A stretch of DNA of 64,000 nt from Pelagibacterium montanilacus (GTDB lineage Bacteria; Pseudomonadota; Alphaproteobacteria; Rhizobiales; Devosiaceae). This document shows positions 1 to 9,135 of this stretch, in pieces; the first letter of the stretch is position 1, and each line of letters opens with the position of its first letter. A model generated the notes under the pieces. The model was not told where the DNA came from. It worked only from the letters and a program-made list of their open reading frames with translations, and ran no database searches. Both the position numbers and the translations under genes were made by a program. Where the stretch lies: positions 1 to 64,000 of the forward strand of contig NZ_RZMX01000009.1 of NCBI RefSeq assembly GCF_003992665.1. The letters are read 5' to 3'.

Positions 1-126
1 CGGCAAGCATTGGTGAGGGTGCTGCGGCGGGGAGAGGCTGCAGTGGGCTGTGTGCCTGGCCTGGTGCCGGGCTTGCCCTGGTAGCGGCGCGGGATCGTCC
101 CGCAGCTGAGGCAAGGGAGCCAAGCG
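1..126. other. Island-edge leader upstream of DUF3489 gene
   Basis: I see no gene in this stretch. It is GC-rich and ends in a ribosome-binding-site-like AAGGGAG about 7 bases before the ATG of the DUF3489 gene. It probably holds the promoter or leader of the recombinase operon, or the end of a gene cut by the window edge. Confidence 0.4.
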
Positions 127-642
127 ATGACGCACACAATCAACCAGACGCGCGAAGATCAGAACGAGCCCAAGACTGCGGCCGAAGAGCAGATTGGTGT
201 CGGTGAGGCCAGTCAGCTGGCGCGCGCGACCGACACTCAACAAAAGCCAGCCGAGCGCGATGCGGACGACGCTGTCGCTGGTGAGGGAACCGAGCAGGCT
301 GCGGGACCAGGGCCCGAGGCGAAGGCAGCAGAAGCGCCTGATAGCCGCGTTCCCCAGCCCGGCGCATCCCATGACGTCACCCGGCGGTCGGGTCCAGTGA
401 AGGCAGTGGGGGCATCTGCCAGCCCGCGCATCTCCAAGTCCGAGGCGGCGCTCAAACACCTGCGCCGCAAGTCCGGCGCCTCGCTCGCCGAGCTGCAAGA
501 GACGACCGGCTGGCAGGTCCACTCGGTGCGCGGCTTTCTTTCGGGTACGGTCAGAAAGAAGATGGCCCTCGAGCTTTCCAGCGAGGTCACCAAACAGGGC
601 GTCCGACGTTATCACGTCAACGTCGATGCGAAAGCGGTGTGA
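127..642 (+). CDS. DUF3489 domain protein
   Basis: This is a 171-residue protein with a long low-complexity, charged N-terminal half (about residues 1-100) and a compact C-terminal domain. The C-terminal domain contains SEAALKHLRRKSGASLAEL followed by TGWQVHSVRGFLSG, which is typical of the DUF3489 family and looks like a small helix-turn-helix. DUF3489 genes are commonly found with DUF2924 and serine recombinase genes in alphaproteobacterial islands. The biochemical role is unknown; a DNA-binding accessory or directionality factor for the recombinase is a guess. The stop overlaps the next start as GTGA, implying translational coupling. The start is supported by AAGGGAG upstream. Confidence 0.8.
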   Translation: MTHTINQTREDQNEPKTAAEEQIGVGEASQLARATDTQQKPAERDADDAVAGEGTEQAAGPGPEAKAAEAPDSRVPQPGASHDVTRRSGPVKAVGASASPRISKSEAALKHLRRKSGASLAELQETTGWQVHSVRGFLSGTVRKKMALELSSEVTKQGVRRYHVNVDAKAV

Positions 643-1148
643 GCGCCATGCGCGCCTCGGACCAATTGGAGCAGGAGGTCGCGGCCATCGGCGCCCTCTC
701 ACGCGAAGACCTCATCGCCCGATGGAAGAAGGCCTTTGGCTGTGCGCCGCCCAAGGGGATCAACAGGCCGCTTTTGGAACGCTCGGCTGCTTGGCATCTA
801 CAGGCCGGCAAGCTCGGTGGACTGTCCTCATCGGCGAGAGTTGCGCTTGGGACCAGGGGAAAAGGGGGAGCACGGACCAGGCAGCGCTTTGGAAAGGCTG
901 ATAGCGGGAAGGCTCGACAGGGTGCAGATGCGATGTCGGCCTCTGATGGCGCACCCGATCGCAAGGCCAAGACGCCGGCTCCTTCGGTCGGCACGCGGCT
1001 GATGCGCGAGTGGAACGGGCGCATGCATGTGGTGGACGTGACCGACCAGGGCATCGTGTTCGACGGGCGGGTCTATGGTTCGCTCAGCGCAGTCGCCAAG
1101 CGCATCACCGGCGCGCACTGGTCGGGCCCGAGGTTCTTTGGACTATGA
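639..1148 (+). CDS. DUF2924 domain protein
   Basis: This is a 169-residue basic protein. The N-terminal part has the DUF2924 pattern (LIARWKKAFGCAPPKG followed by an LxxRSAAWHLQ-like stretch). The C-terminus (about residues 125-169) has GTRLMREWNGRMHVVDVT followed by SLSAVAKRITGAHWSGPRFF, the same ending seen in the second DUF2924 protein at 48108-48563. DUF2924 genes are almost always encoded directly upstream of large serine recombinases, as here, so an accessory role in recombination is likely but unproven. I take the GTG at 639 because it forms a GTGA overlap with the upstream gene; ATG at 648 is the alternative. Its own stop overlaps the recombinase start as ATGA. Confidence 0.85.
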   Translation: MSAMRASDQLEQEVAAIGALSREDLIARWKKAFGCAPPKGINRPLLERSAAWHLQAGKLGGLSSSARVALGTRGKGGARTRQRFGKADSGKARQGADAMSASDGAPDRKAKTPAPSVGTRLMREWNGRMHVVDVTDQGIVFDGRVYGSLSAVAKRITGAHWSGPRFFGL

Positions 1149-2947
1149 GCGCCCCTCCACACCTGCGCTGTGCCATCTATACCCGGAAGTCTACCGAGGA
1201 CGGGCTCGAGCAGGAGTTCAACTCCCTCGATGCCCAGCGTGAAGCCTGCGAGGCCTATATCGTCTCGCAGGGCTCGCTCGGTTGGCGCCTGCTCGCTGAC
1301 CGCTATGATGATGGCGGCATATCGGGGGGCACGATGGAGCGCCCCGGTCTCAAGCGCCTGCTTGCCGACCTGAGGGATGGAAAGGTCGATGTGGTGGTGG
1401 TCTACAAGATCGATCGGCTGACCCGGTCGCTTTTCGACTTCGCGCGGCTCGTGGACATCTTAGATGGCGCCAAGGCCTCGTTCGTGTCCGTCACCCAGCA
1501 GTTCAACACCACGACCTCCATGGGCAGGCTGACGCTGAACGTCCTGCTTTCGTTCGCCCAGTTCGAGCGGGAGGTTACCGCCGAGCGTATCCGCGACAAG
1601 ATCGCTGCCTCCAAGCGCAAGGGCATGTGGATGGGAGGCGCCGTCCCCTTGGGCTATCGCGCAAAAGACCGCAAGCTCAGAATCGATGAGGGCGAAGCGA
1701 CGATCGTGCGCTATCTCTTTGGCCGCTATCTTGAACTGGGGTCGGTGCGCGCGCTGGTGGCCGAGGCCAATGCCGAGCGCTTTCCGGCGAGAAGATGCCC
1801 AGATCGCAAGGGTGCAGCTTTGGCGGATGCAGATACCAGCACAGCAAGCGAGAGACAGGAAGGCCAAGACGGTCAGGTAAGATCAATCGCAATCGCTGTG
1901 AGCGAAGCTGACCCCGATCCGCAGGTCCGCACCTTCAGCCGGGGCCATCTCTATCACCTGCTTTCCAATCCGATCTATATCGGCAAGGTCAGGCACAAGG
2001 GCGTCATCCACCAAGGCGAGCATGCGGCGATCATCGAGCCCGAGACGTTTGCGCGGGCCGAACGCCTGCTCGCCACTCAGGCTCCGGCTCGAAAATCTGC
2101 CACCAACGCAACCGATCTGCATCTACTGACCGGTCTCATCCATGACGAGAACGGCACCAGGCTTCGGTCCGTCCACACCAGGCGGGGCGATATGCGCTAT
2201 CGCTACTATGTCTCCAAAGCGCTCGTTGAGGAGCGCGGGCGCAGCGATGAGCGCGGCTGGCGACTGCCGGCGCGGGAGATCGAACAGGCGTTCGAGATGA
2301 ACCTGCTAGGCCTCTTCACCGACCCCCGGCGGCTGGCCAACCTCGTTGAGGGCCGCATTCCCGCCGCGAGCATTCCGGCTCTGATCAAAGAGGCTTCAAA
2401 GTTGGCTTTGACCTATCGTCAAGCCAGCCCGCAAGATAAGCGCGCGACGATCCGCACGCTCATCACTCGGATTGAGCTCACCGCGGCGCGGATGGTCATC
2501 CTGATCGACACGATGGCGCTGGCTGCTGCGCTGGGCCACCAGCCTGGGAACGCCGACCGGTCCACAGCCTCATCTCGCGACGGTATCGACATCGGGTGCC
2601 CCATTGCCCTGCGCCGCCGTGGCAAGGAAACACGGATCGTTCTCTCGGAGAAAAGCCAGCGCACCGCGGCGCCGGATGCAACGCTGATCGGGTTGATCCG
2701 GAGAGCCCATCACTATCTCACGCAATTGACCGATGGCTCGGGCCGGACCATCAGCGACATCGCTTCGGTCAACAACGTCGATCGATCGGACGTAGGGCGT
2801 GCGCTGCGCCTGGCCTTCCTGGCCCCTTCGATCGTCGACAAGATTATCGCCGGCACCCAGCCGGCCGATCTCACCGCCCACAAGCTCTCCCGGCTTGCCG
2901 AGTTGCCCGCATCCTGGGCCGAGCAGCAGAAGCTGTTCGAAACCTGA
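1145..2947 (+). CDS. Large serine recombinase (resolvase/invertase type)
   Basis: This is a 600-residue site-specific recombinase. The N-terminal resolvase domain begins with AIYTRKSTEDGLEQEFNSL, where Ser16 is the expected catalytic nucleophile. FNTTTSMGRLTLNVLLSFAQFE lies in the same catalytic domain, with QFEREVTAERIRDK starting the long helix. The Recombinase domain follows (about 170-340) and carries an atypical insertion rich in charged residues at about 225-265. The zinc-ribbon region lacks obvious cysteine pairs. The last about 130 residues (ALRRRGKETRIVLSEK to the end) form an extra helix-turn-helix-like domain, which in the second recombinase module of this window is a separate gene. 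I chose the ATG overlapping the DUF2924 stop (ATGA); the frame is open further upstream but that part is not protein-like. Confidence 0.93.
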   Translation: MSAPPHLRCAIYTRKSTEDGLEQEFNSLDAQREACEAYIVSQGSLGWRLLADRYDDGGISGGTMERPGLKRLLADLRDGKVDVVVVYKIDRLTRSLFDFARLVDILDGAKASFVSVTQQFNTTTSMGRLTLNVLLSFAQFEREVTAERIRDKIAASKRKGMWMGGAVPLGYRAKDRKLRIDEGEATIVRYLFGRYLELGSVRALVAEANAERFPARRCPDRKGAALADADTSTASERQEGQDGQVRSIAIAVSEADPDPQVRTFSRGHLYHLLSNPIYIGKVRHKGVIHQGEHAAIIEPETFARAERLLATQAPARKSATNATDLHLLTGLIHDENGTRLRSVHTRRGDMRYRYYVSKALVEERGRSDERGWRLPAREIEQAFEMNLLGLFTDPRRLANLVEGRIPAASIPALIKEASKLALTYRQASPQDKRATIRTLITRIELTAARMVILIDTMALAAALGHQPGNADRSTASSRDGIDIGCPIALRRRGKETRIVLSEKSQRTAAPDATLIGLIRRAHHYLTQLTDGSGRTISDIASVNNVDRSDVGRALRLAFLAPSIVDKIIAGTQPADLTAHKLSRLAELPASWAEQQKLFET

Positions 2948-3193
2948 AGCGGACAAAATGGCCCGGCGCAATCCAGCGCCCTTCCTGCCATCACCATCCA
3001 TCATATCCCCAAACATGGGGACGTCGGGACCGGCCCGGAGAGACTGGCGCCCCAATACCGACGTCCCGCCCCAGGCGTCTCTGTCCAACGCCGCGTCTCT
3101 GATGGACCACCCCCTGCCAAATCCCCGTAACACCACAGTTATTGGGGATCCAAGTAGTGCTTGGCGAGAGAGAACCGTGGAGCGGGGAAAGTA
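2948..3193. other. Non-coding island/tRNA junction
   Basis: No convincing gene is present between the recombinase stop and the tRNA-Thr 3' end. The stretch contains short inverted segments (for example CCCCAAACATGGGG near 3007-3020) and is where a site-specific junction of the left island would be expected. I could not find a second copy of the tRNA-Thr 3' end in the window. Confidence 0.4.
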
Positions 3194-3269
3194 TGGTGCC
3201 GCTTACGTGACTCGAACACGTGACCCCATCATTACGAATGATGTGCTCTACCAACTGAGCTAAAGCGGC
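3194..3269 (-). tRNA. tRNA-Thr (anticodon CGT)
   Basis: Read on the minus strand, the 7-bp acceptor stem GCCGCTT pairs with AAGCGGC. A D-arm with GCTCAGTTGGTAGAGC follows. The anticodon stem CATCA/TGATG closes the loop TTCGTAA, giving anticodon CGT (Thr, codon ACG). The T-arm is GTGTTCGAGTCAC. The discriminator A is followed by an encoded CCA (bases 3196-3194). The gene lies downstream of hemY on the same strand, and its 3' end faces the recombinase island at 1-3150, the usual arrangement for islands integrated at tRNA 3' ends. Confidence 0.96.
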
Positions 3270-3418
3270 ACTCGGGACGGTCGCGGGCGGGCCGCGATGT
3301 CGTTCACTGCGCCTTTTACTGGCGCACTGTGGTTCGCGCAAGCCCCGGGACGCGTTCGGGTGTCGGTTTCCTTTCCTCACCCGCCATCGCGCCGGGCTCT
3401 CTGTTTCCCCTACGCATT

Positions 3419-4816
3419 TCAGGAGCGCTCTGGCGTGTCCGGGCCGGGGTGGGGAGCCGACGCGAGGGCCTGAGGCATGGCCTCGGCTGCGGGCGGGGCG
3501 GTGTCGCTGTCCTGCTCTATGGCCTTGACGGGGCGCGAGGTGACAGGCGATTTCCACTCGAAGGCATCGAGCCGGCCGGTTTCGGGGGAAACCGGTGCCC
3601 ATTCATCGAGCGCCAGGCCGTCCGCCGTCCATACGGGATCGCGCGGCGCATCGACCGCCCGGGCGAGCCATTGCCTCGCCCGGCCCTGATCACCCGACTG
3701 GCCCTCCTCGATCTCGGCCATCAGGACGCATACCGTCTGTGTGGGGTCCTTGGCGGCGTGTGGGGCCAGTGCGTTGCGTGCCGTCGCCCATTCATAGGCG
3801 TCGATGGCGGCACGGGCCAGAACGATCGCGGCAGCGCGGTCCTCGGTGCGGTCCGAAAGAAGCGCGCGGGCGCGGTCGAGCCGGTCGAGCGCCGAGGCCC
3901 CGGGCTGGACATGGACATAAAGGTTGGCCGCATCGGGATGGCCCGTGGACTGCCAGGTGCGCTTGAGCAGGCGGGAGGCCTTCTTGGTGTCTGCCTTGTT
4001 GATATAAACGCGCGCCGCGATCAGGGCCGGGGGTACGAAATCGGGCAGGAGCTTGAGTGCCGACTTGGCGTGCTCGAGCGCGGAGTCCGGATCGGATGTC
4101 TCGCGGGATCGGGCGAGGGCGGCGTGGAGTACGCCGCGCCGTCTCTGGCCGGCGGCTTTCTGGCCCCTTGTGCGGGCCGGCAGGCGCTCGGCCATCTCGA
4201 GGGCTTCGGTCCATTCCTCGCGCCCGGTAAGATCGTCGAACACCGCTCGCGAGGCCCAGTCGAGATCGGGGGCGAGGGTCAATGCCTTGCGCGCGAAAGC
4301 GATCGCGGCGGTAGGGCGGGCCTGGAGGCGCGCCTGCTCGTAGAGCCCAGAGAGCGCTGCCAGCGCCGTCTTGTCGTCGGCAAGCAGCGCGCGATAGCGC
4401 TCACGCGCTTCGCCCATGGCGCCAAGGGCGAGCTGGGCGCGCGCTTCGAGCAGCCGGGCCGCGGCGTTGTCAGGAAGCTTGGACTGCGCGTCCCTGGCGA
4501 GGGTCCGGGCGCGGGCGTGGTCCCCGGCTTCGAGCGCGATCAGCCCGTCGGAGAGGGCATCGAGCCCGGCGGTAAACCGGCGCTTTTCGTTCCGGCGCGC
4601 GATGGCGTCGGGCAGCCCGATCACCCGGCGCACAAGCCCCCACAGCACGATGGCAAACCCGATGAGGAGGACGAGCGCAAAGATTGCCGCCCCGAGGCTG
4701 GGCTGGAGCCTGTAGGTGCCCACATCGATCGAGACGGTGCCCGGCAGGGCGATCAGCCAGGCCGAGAAGGCCGCGACGAGAAGGCTGGCGAGAAGGTAGA
4801 CAATAAGACGGGTCAT
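3419..4816 (-). CDS. hemY: HemY-type heme biosynthesis membrane protein
   Basis: This 465-residue protein has two N-terminal membrane segments (about residues 3-24 and 40-62) followed by the conserved RRNEKRRFTAGLDALSDGL stretch of the HemY N-terminal domain. TPR-like helical repeats fill most of the rest. A proline- and acid-rich tail ends the protein. HemY is associated with the tetrapyrrole branch; its exact biochemical role is not settled. The start overlaps the stop of the upstream mitofilin-like gene by four bases, so the two are probably translationally coupled in a mitofilin-hemY operon downstream of hemC-hemD. Confidence 0.9.
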   Translation of the reverse strand: MTRLIVYLLASLLVAAFSAWLIALPGTVSIDVGTYRLQPSLGAAIFALVLLIGFAIVLWGLVRRVIGLPDAIARRNEKRRFTAGLDALSDGLIALEAGDHARARTLARDAQSKLPDNAAARLLEARAQLALGAMGEARERYRALLADDKTALAALSGLYEQARLQARPTAAIAFARKALTLAPDLDWASRAVFDDLTGREEWTEALEMAERLPARTRGQKAAGQRRRGVLHAALARSRETSDPDSALEHAKSALKLLPDFVPPALIAARVYINKADTKKASRLLKRTWQSTGHPDAANLYVHVQPGASALDRLDRARALLSDRTEDRAAAIVLARAAIDAYEWATARNALAPHAAKDPTQTVCVLMAEIEEGQSGDQGRARQWLARAVDAPRDPVWTADGLALDEWAPVSPETGRLDAFEWKSPVTSRPVKAIEQDSDTAPPAAEAMPQALASAPHPGPDTPERS

Positions 4817-6189
4817 TGGCCATTCTCCCCGGCCTGCCGGCGCAGTTGATCGAGCAGGGCCCGGGCTGCGAGCCGGTCGGCGAGCAACTTCCGTGTGCCC
4901 GCGGCGGCCTCGAGCATGGGCTCGGGAAAGGTTTCGATCGCGTCGAGGGCACGGGCAAAATCGCCGGTTTCGAGCGCGCGTTCGGTCCGGGCGATCAGGG
5001 CGTCGGGTGTATCCCCGCTCAGGTCACCGGCCGGCCGCAGGGCGATGGCGGCGCCTGCCTGATCGGCGAGCCGGCGCAGCCAGCCGGCCTCCTCGTCGAG
5101 CGGACGTGAAGAGAGGATTTCGGGCAGCTCGGTCTCGAAGGTTTCCATGATATCGGTCGGCTGCGGCGCCCCGCTTGTGGAAAGGGTTCGTATATCCGGA
5201 GCGATGGTGAGTTCCGGATAGGCGTCCTGGACGCGTCCAAGCAGGGAGCTGAAGGGCTCGCCGGTGTCCAGAGCGGTTTCCATCTCCGCCAGAAGTCCGG
5301 GAATGGCCGCAAAGCGGTCCCGCTCGGCCTGGGCCTCCTCGATCGCGGGCTGATCATCGATGGCGGTTTCGAGCGCAGCGATGCGGGGCTCGAGAGATGC
5401 CAGGCGGTCCTGGAAATCGGTGCGCAGCTCGGTCAGCGCGGAGCCCAACGTGTCAGCATCCTCCCCGCCGGCGCCGGCGGCGACGGCCTCGACCCGGTCC
5501 GCGAGCGCGCCGAGCCGGTCTTCGAGGTCGTTCACGGCCTGTGTGGAGACCGGTTCCTGACCTTCCATCTCGCTCATCCCGGCTTCAAGGCGCGCGATCC
5601 GCTCCTCGAGCCCCGCAAGCCCGTCGCCCGCGTCTGCGCTGCGATCGACGGCCTGGAGCGCGATGCCCTCGATCTCGGCCATGCGGTTTTCGATCTCGGT
5701 CGGATCGAAGCTGTCCTCGGCTATGGGAAGCATCCCCCAAAGGGCGAGGCCATAAACGATGATGGCGCCGCCCAGGGCGCCTGCGCCGGCGGTGAGCGCC
5801 ATGGCGGGCAGGCTGGTGGTAGACGAACGCTGGGGATCGGCTGTGCTGGCCGGAGGCTTGCCGGTCGTTGCGCCTTCTGGTCCGGCCTTGCCGGACCCGG
5901 ACGCAGCGGCGGGGCGGGTGGAGGCATCGCCTGGAGTTGCGGTGTCTTTGGCCGGGGTGCCGGAGGGCTTGGTCGGTTTGCTCGCCGGAGACGCGGCGGG
6001 TTCGGCCCCGCGGGCCTGCTCGGGGGTGGGGCCGGATTTGTTCGCGGCCGCGGAACCGGCCTTGGGCTCCGGCTTGCCGTTCTCACGCGCGTCGGCTTGC
6101 TTGTGCTTTTCGGCCTTCTGCTTTTCCGCCTCGCGCGCCTTGAGGTCGAGAACGGGTGGCTTGACCGGTCCGCTCTTGTCGTCCGTCAT
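4813..6189 (-). CDS. Mitofilin-like inner membrane protein (COG4223)
   Basis: This is a 458-residue protein. A disordered Pro/Ala/Lys-rich N-terminus (1-125) precedes a single membrane segment at about 128-155 (LTAGAGALGGAIIVYGLAL). A coiled-coil region rich in Leu/Glu/Asp heptads (about 165-300) leads to a C-terminal helical domain (about 310-458). This is the layout of the alphaproteobacterial mitofilin-like (COG4223) family, relatives of mitochondrial Mic60, regularly encoded between hemD and hemY. It probably sits in the inner membrane with a periplasmic domain. I chose ATG at 6189; upstream in-frame codons read through the hemD 3' end and look non-coding. Confidence 0.87.
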   Translation of the reverse strand: MTDDKSGPVKPPVLDLKAREAEKQKAEKHKQADARENGKPEPKAGSAAANKSGPTPEQARGAEPAASPASKPTKPSGTPAKDTATPGDASTRPAAASGSGKAGPEGATTGKPPASTADPQRSSTTSLPAMALTAGAGALGGAIIVYGLALWGMLPIAEDSFDPTEIENRMAEIEGIALQAVDRSADAGDGLAGLEERIARLEAGMSEMEGQEPVSTQAVNDLEDRLGALADRVEAVAAGAGGEDADTLGSALTELRTDFQDRLASLEPRIAALETAIDDQPAIEEAQAERDRFAAIPGLLAEMETALDTGEPFSSLLGRVQDAYPELTIAPDIRTLSTSGAPQPTDIMETFETELPEILSSRPLDEEAGWLRRLADQAGAAIALRPAGDLSGDTPDALIARTERALETGDFARALDAIETFPEPMLEAAAGTRKLLADRLAARALLDQLRRQAGENGQ

Positions 6190-6262
6190 GTGAGATGCCT
6201 TGCGTGTTCGGTGTCGGTGTGCAGCGATGGGGCCGCCTCGGATTCGATACGATCGGGGGTCA

Positions 6263-7009
6263 TCATGCCTCGATTTGCTCGCGGGCAAAAGCCAAGGCCA
6301 GGACAAGCATGGCTTCGGCGTCGGGCGCGTCGGCGAGGGAAATACGGGTGAAGTGCCGCGCAACCAGCGGTTCGGCGCACGTCTCGGAGATGCACAGGGC
6401 TTCGAGATCGGCCCGAGTGGCGGCAAATTCAGGGTCCGCACAGAGCCCCGAAAAGACCTCTGCGGTGCGCCGTGAATAGAATAGGGCGCCCGCGATGGTG
6501 CCCTCGTGCAGGCGCTCGGCAACGTCCTGAGGCATCTGGGTTGTGGCGACCATCTCGTAGAGAACGCGTGTCTCGACCACCCGGTCGTGCGGCGCCATCA
6601 GACCGGCCAGGTCGCCGCTGCGGTGGTGGGCCGCCGGGTACAAAATCGTGCCTGGTGGCGCGGCCCTTCCCATCAGTTCGGCCAGATCGGCGAGGGTGCC
6701 TCGCGCGCTCGTCACTTTGGAAAACCCTGCCTGCCGGCATTCATGAGCGCTGGCGTCCCCGACCGTGAACACGGGCAGGTCGACAAAATCCTGATGCTGA
6801 CCACTGGCTACGAGGAAGCGGACCGCATTGGCGCTGGTGATCGCGATCGCGCCCAGGGTTCGGTCAAGAGGCATGGTCGCATGCGGGATCGCGCGGGCTT
6901 CGAGCATGGGGGCCAGAACCGGCTCTATGCCCAGCGCGTCGAGGTGGTCGGCCAGACGGTCTGCGTCCGGCTGAGGCCGCGTAACGAGCAGGGCAGGGCG
7001 CCGGGCCAT
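6263..7009 (-). CDS. hemD: Uroporphyrinogen-III synthase
   Basis: This 248-residue protein is of typical HemD size. It has the N-terminal RPALLVTRPQPDADRLADHL and the family's two-lobed alpha/beta pattern, with TSANAVRFL in the first lobe and ALFYSRRTAEVF in the second. The enzyme cyclises hydroxymethylbilane to uroporphyrinogen III in heme biosynthesis. It begins only one base after the stop of hemC, so the two consecutive pathway enzymes share an operon. HemD sequences are poorly conserved, so the assignment rests on both motifs and position. Confidence 0.92.
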   Translation of the reverse strand: MARRPALLVTRPQPDADRLADHLDALGIEPVLAPMLEARAIPHATMPLDRTLGAIAITSANAVRFLVASGQHQDFVDLPVFTVGDASAHECRQAGFSKVTSARGTLADLAELMGRAAPPGTILYPAAHHRSGDLAGLMAPHDRVVETRVLYEMVATTQMPQDVAERLHEGTIAGALFYSRRTAEVFSGLCADPEFAATRADLEALCISETCAEPLVARHFTRISLADAPDAEAMLVLALAFAREQIEA

Positions 7010-7010
7010 C

Positions 7011-7961
7011 TCAGTGCCCCCGGCGCAGGGAATCGATGAAATCCTTGCCGGCGCGCGAAATCAGCGTCTCGCCCAGCTCCTGTCCGAGGCGCTCGGCATC
7101 GGCCGTGGGCCCCGAGACTTCGTCTTCAAAGCTCGCGCTGCCGTCCGGCGCAAGGATCTGGCCAAAAAGGGTCAGCGTCTCGCCATCGAGAGTGGAAAGC
7201 GCGGCGATCGGGGTCTTGCACGACCCGTCCAGCGTCGCAAGAAACGCGCGCTCTGCGGCCACGCGCAGCGCGGTGGGCGGGTGATCGAGCGCTTCCACGA
7301 GCGTGCGGACCCGTGTGTCACCGGTGCGCGTCTCGATGCAGATGGCGCCCTGGGCCGGCGCCGGCGCGAAGGCTGGCCCATCGAGAACCAGCGTGGCCCG
7401 ATGCGCTTCGCCCAGCCGGTTGAGACCGGCCAGCGCCAGAAGGGTCGCATCGGCAACGCCGTCGGCGAGCTTGCGCAGCCTCGTGGCCACATTGCCCCTG
7501 AACATCACCACCTTGAAATCGGACCGGAAGCGCTTGAACTGGGCAGCCCGGCGCAGCGAGGCGGTGCCGATGCGGGCGCCCTCGGGCAGATGGTCGGGGC
7601 TGCGGGCGATCAGGGAAATGAACGCGTCGCGCACATCCTCGCGCTCGAGAAAGGCGGAGAGCTCGAGCCCGTCGGGAAGGGAGGTGTGCATGTCCTTGCC
7701 CGAATGGACCGCGAGGTCGATTTCGCCATCGACCAGCGCCTGCTCGATCTCCTTTATGAACAGGCCCTTGCCGCCGACTTCCGAAAGCGGCCGGTCCAAA
7801 ATGATGTCGCCGCTGGTCTTGATGACCCGGATCGCGATCGCTTCGCGGGCCATGCCATGGGCCGCGCACAGCCGGTCGCGCACCTCATGGGCCTGGGCCA
7901 GCGCCAGGGGCGATCCGCGGGTTCCGATGGTGAGTTCGGCGGTTTGGGTGGAAGATTGCAA
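7011..7961 (-). CDS. hemC: Hydroxymethylbilane synthase (porphobilinogen deaminase)
   Basis: This 316-residue HemC polymerises four porphobilinogens into hydroxymethylbilane. Visible motifs are [14 protein letters not shown] near the N-terminus, the active-site region [13 protein letters not shown] with Asp90, the arginine-rich [13 protein letters not shown], and [12 protein letters not shown] with Cys248, which carries the dipyrromethane cofactor. It is the first gene of the minus-strand hemC-hemD pair and is divergent from tsaD, with a 91-base intergenic region that must hold both promoters. Confidence 0.97.
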   Translation of the reverse strand: MQSSTQTAELTIGTRGSPLALAQAHEVRDRLCAAHGMAREAIAIRVIKTSGDIILDRPLSEVGGKGLFIKEIEQALVDGEIDLAVHSGKDMHTSLPDGLELSAFLEREDVRDAFISLIARSPDHLPEGARIGTASLRRAAQFKRFRSDFKVVMFRGNVATRLRKLADGVADATLLALAGLNRLGEAHRATLVLDGPAFAPAPAQGAICIETRTGDTRVRTLVEALDHPPTALRVAAERAFLATLDGSCKTPIAALSTLDGETLTLFGQILAPDGSASFEDEVSGPTADAERLGQELGETLISRAGKDFIDSLRRGH

Positions 7962-8052
7962 TGCGCCCCCGTCCTGCTATGAGTGCTTGAAAGCTCAACG
8001 CGGCAGCCCTGATTTGCGTTGCCGCAGGTTCTTATTCAACAGACCATATTCG
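7962..8052. promoter_or_regulatory. Divergent hemC / tsaD promoter region
   Basis: This 91-base gap separates the divergent hemC and tsaD starts, so both promoters should lie here. I cannot identify exact -35/-10 boxes or a strong ribosome-binding site. Confidence 0.45.
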
Positions 8053-9135
8053 ATGGCCAGAGACCAGATCGACGCAAGCGTGCACCTTGTTCTCGGGATC
8101 GAGACCTCTTGCGACGAGACCGCGGCGGCCGTCGTCCGCCGGCATTGCGATGGCACCGGGGAGATCGTTTCGAACATCGTGCGCAGCCAGATCGCCGAGC
8201 ATTCCGCCTATGGCGGGGTGGTGCCGGAACTGGCGGCGCGCTCCCATATAGCCCATCTCGATGCAATCGTCATCGCCGCACTCGATGAGGCCGGAATCGG
8301 GACCGGCGCGCTTTCGGCGGTGGCGGCGACCGCGGGCCCGGGACTGATCGGCGGGGTTCTGGTCGGCCTGACCACGGCGAAAGGCATCGCCGCGGCAAGC
8401 GGCAAACCGCTGATTGCGGTCAATCACCTTGAGGGTCACGCGCTCACCGCGCGGCTGACCGATGGGCTGGACTTCCCCTATCTTTTGCTTCTGGTCTCGG
8501 GCGGGCATTCCCAATTCCTCCTCGTGCGGGGGGTGGGGGACTACGAGCGCTGGGGCACCACGATCGACGACGCGCTTGGCGAAGCCTTCGACAAGGCCGC
8601 CAAGCTCATGGATCTGGGCTATCCCGGCGGGCCCGAGGTGGAGCGCCGGGCCGGGTCCGGCGATCCCGCGCGGTTCAGATTACCCAGACCCTTGCTGTCC
8701 GAGCGGCGCCTGGATTTCTCCTTTTCCGGGCTCAAGACCGCCCTGCGGCTGGCTGCGGAAGCCATAGAACCGGTAAACGAGACCGATATCGCGGATCTAT
8801 GCGCGAGCTTCCAGGCGGCGATCGTGGATATTCTGTCTTCGCGCAGTGCCGATGCGCTGGAGCGGTTTTCAAAGGCGTGTCCGGACGCGCCCCCCACGCT
8901 GGTGGTGGCCGGCGGGGTGGCGGCCAACCGGGCGATCGCCAAAGCCCTCGAAGGTGTCTGCGATGGCGCGGGAGCGCGGCTCGTGGTGCCGCCAGCGGCC
9001 TTGTGCGCCGACAATGGCGCCATGATCGCCTGGGCCGGTGCCGAGCGGCTGGTTCTGGGGCGGACCGACCGGCTCGACGCGCCCGCCCGCCCGCGCTGGC
9101 CGCTGGACGAGCCCGGGATGAGGATAGCCTCTTGA
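8053..9135 (+). CDS. tsaD: tRNA N6-threonylcarbamoyladenosine transferase TsaD
   Basis: This 360-residue protein transfers the threonylcarbamoyl group to A37 of ANN-decoding tRNAs, acting with TsaB and TsaE. The N-terminal [15 protein letters not shown] motif, the metal-binding HLEGH at residues 125-129 (the usual HMEGH with Leu for Met), [11 protein letters not shown] and [12 protein letters not shown] are all present. I chose ATG at 8053 because the family N-terminus begins just before the GIETSCDET motif; the frame stays open far upstream antisense to hemC, but that part is not conserved protein. It overlaps gpsA by TTGA. Confidence 0.97.
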   Translation: MARDQIDASVHLVLGIETSCDETAAAVVRRHCDGTGEIVSNIVRSQIAEHSAYGGVVPELAARSHIAHLDAIVIAALDEAGIGTGALSAVAATAGPGLIGGVLVGLTTAKGIAAASGKPLIAVNHLEGHALTARLTDGLDFPYLLLLVSGGHSQFLLVRGVGDYERWGTTIDDALGEAFDKAAKLMDLGYPGGPEVERRAGSGDPARFRLPRPLLSERRLDFSFSGLKTALRLAAEAIEPVNETDIADLCASFQAAIVDILSSRSADALERFSKACPDAPPTLVVAGGVAANRAIAKALEGVCDGAGARLVVPPAALCADNGAMIAWAGAERLVLGRTDRLDAPARPRWPLDEPGMRIAS

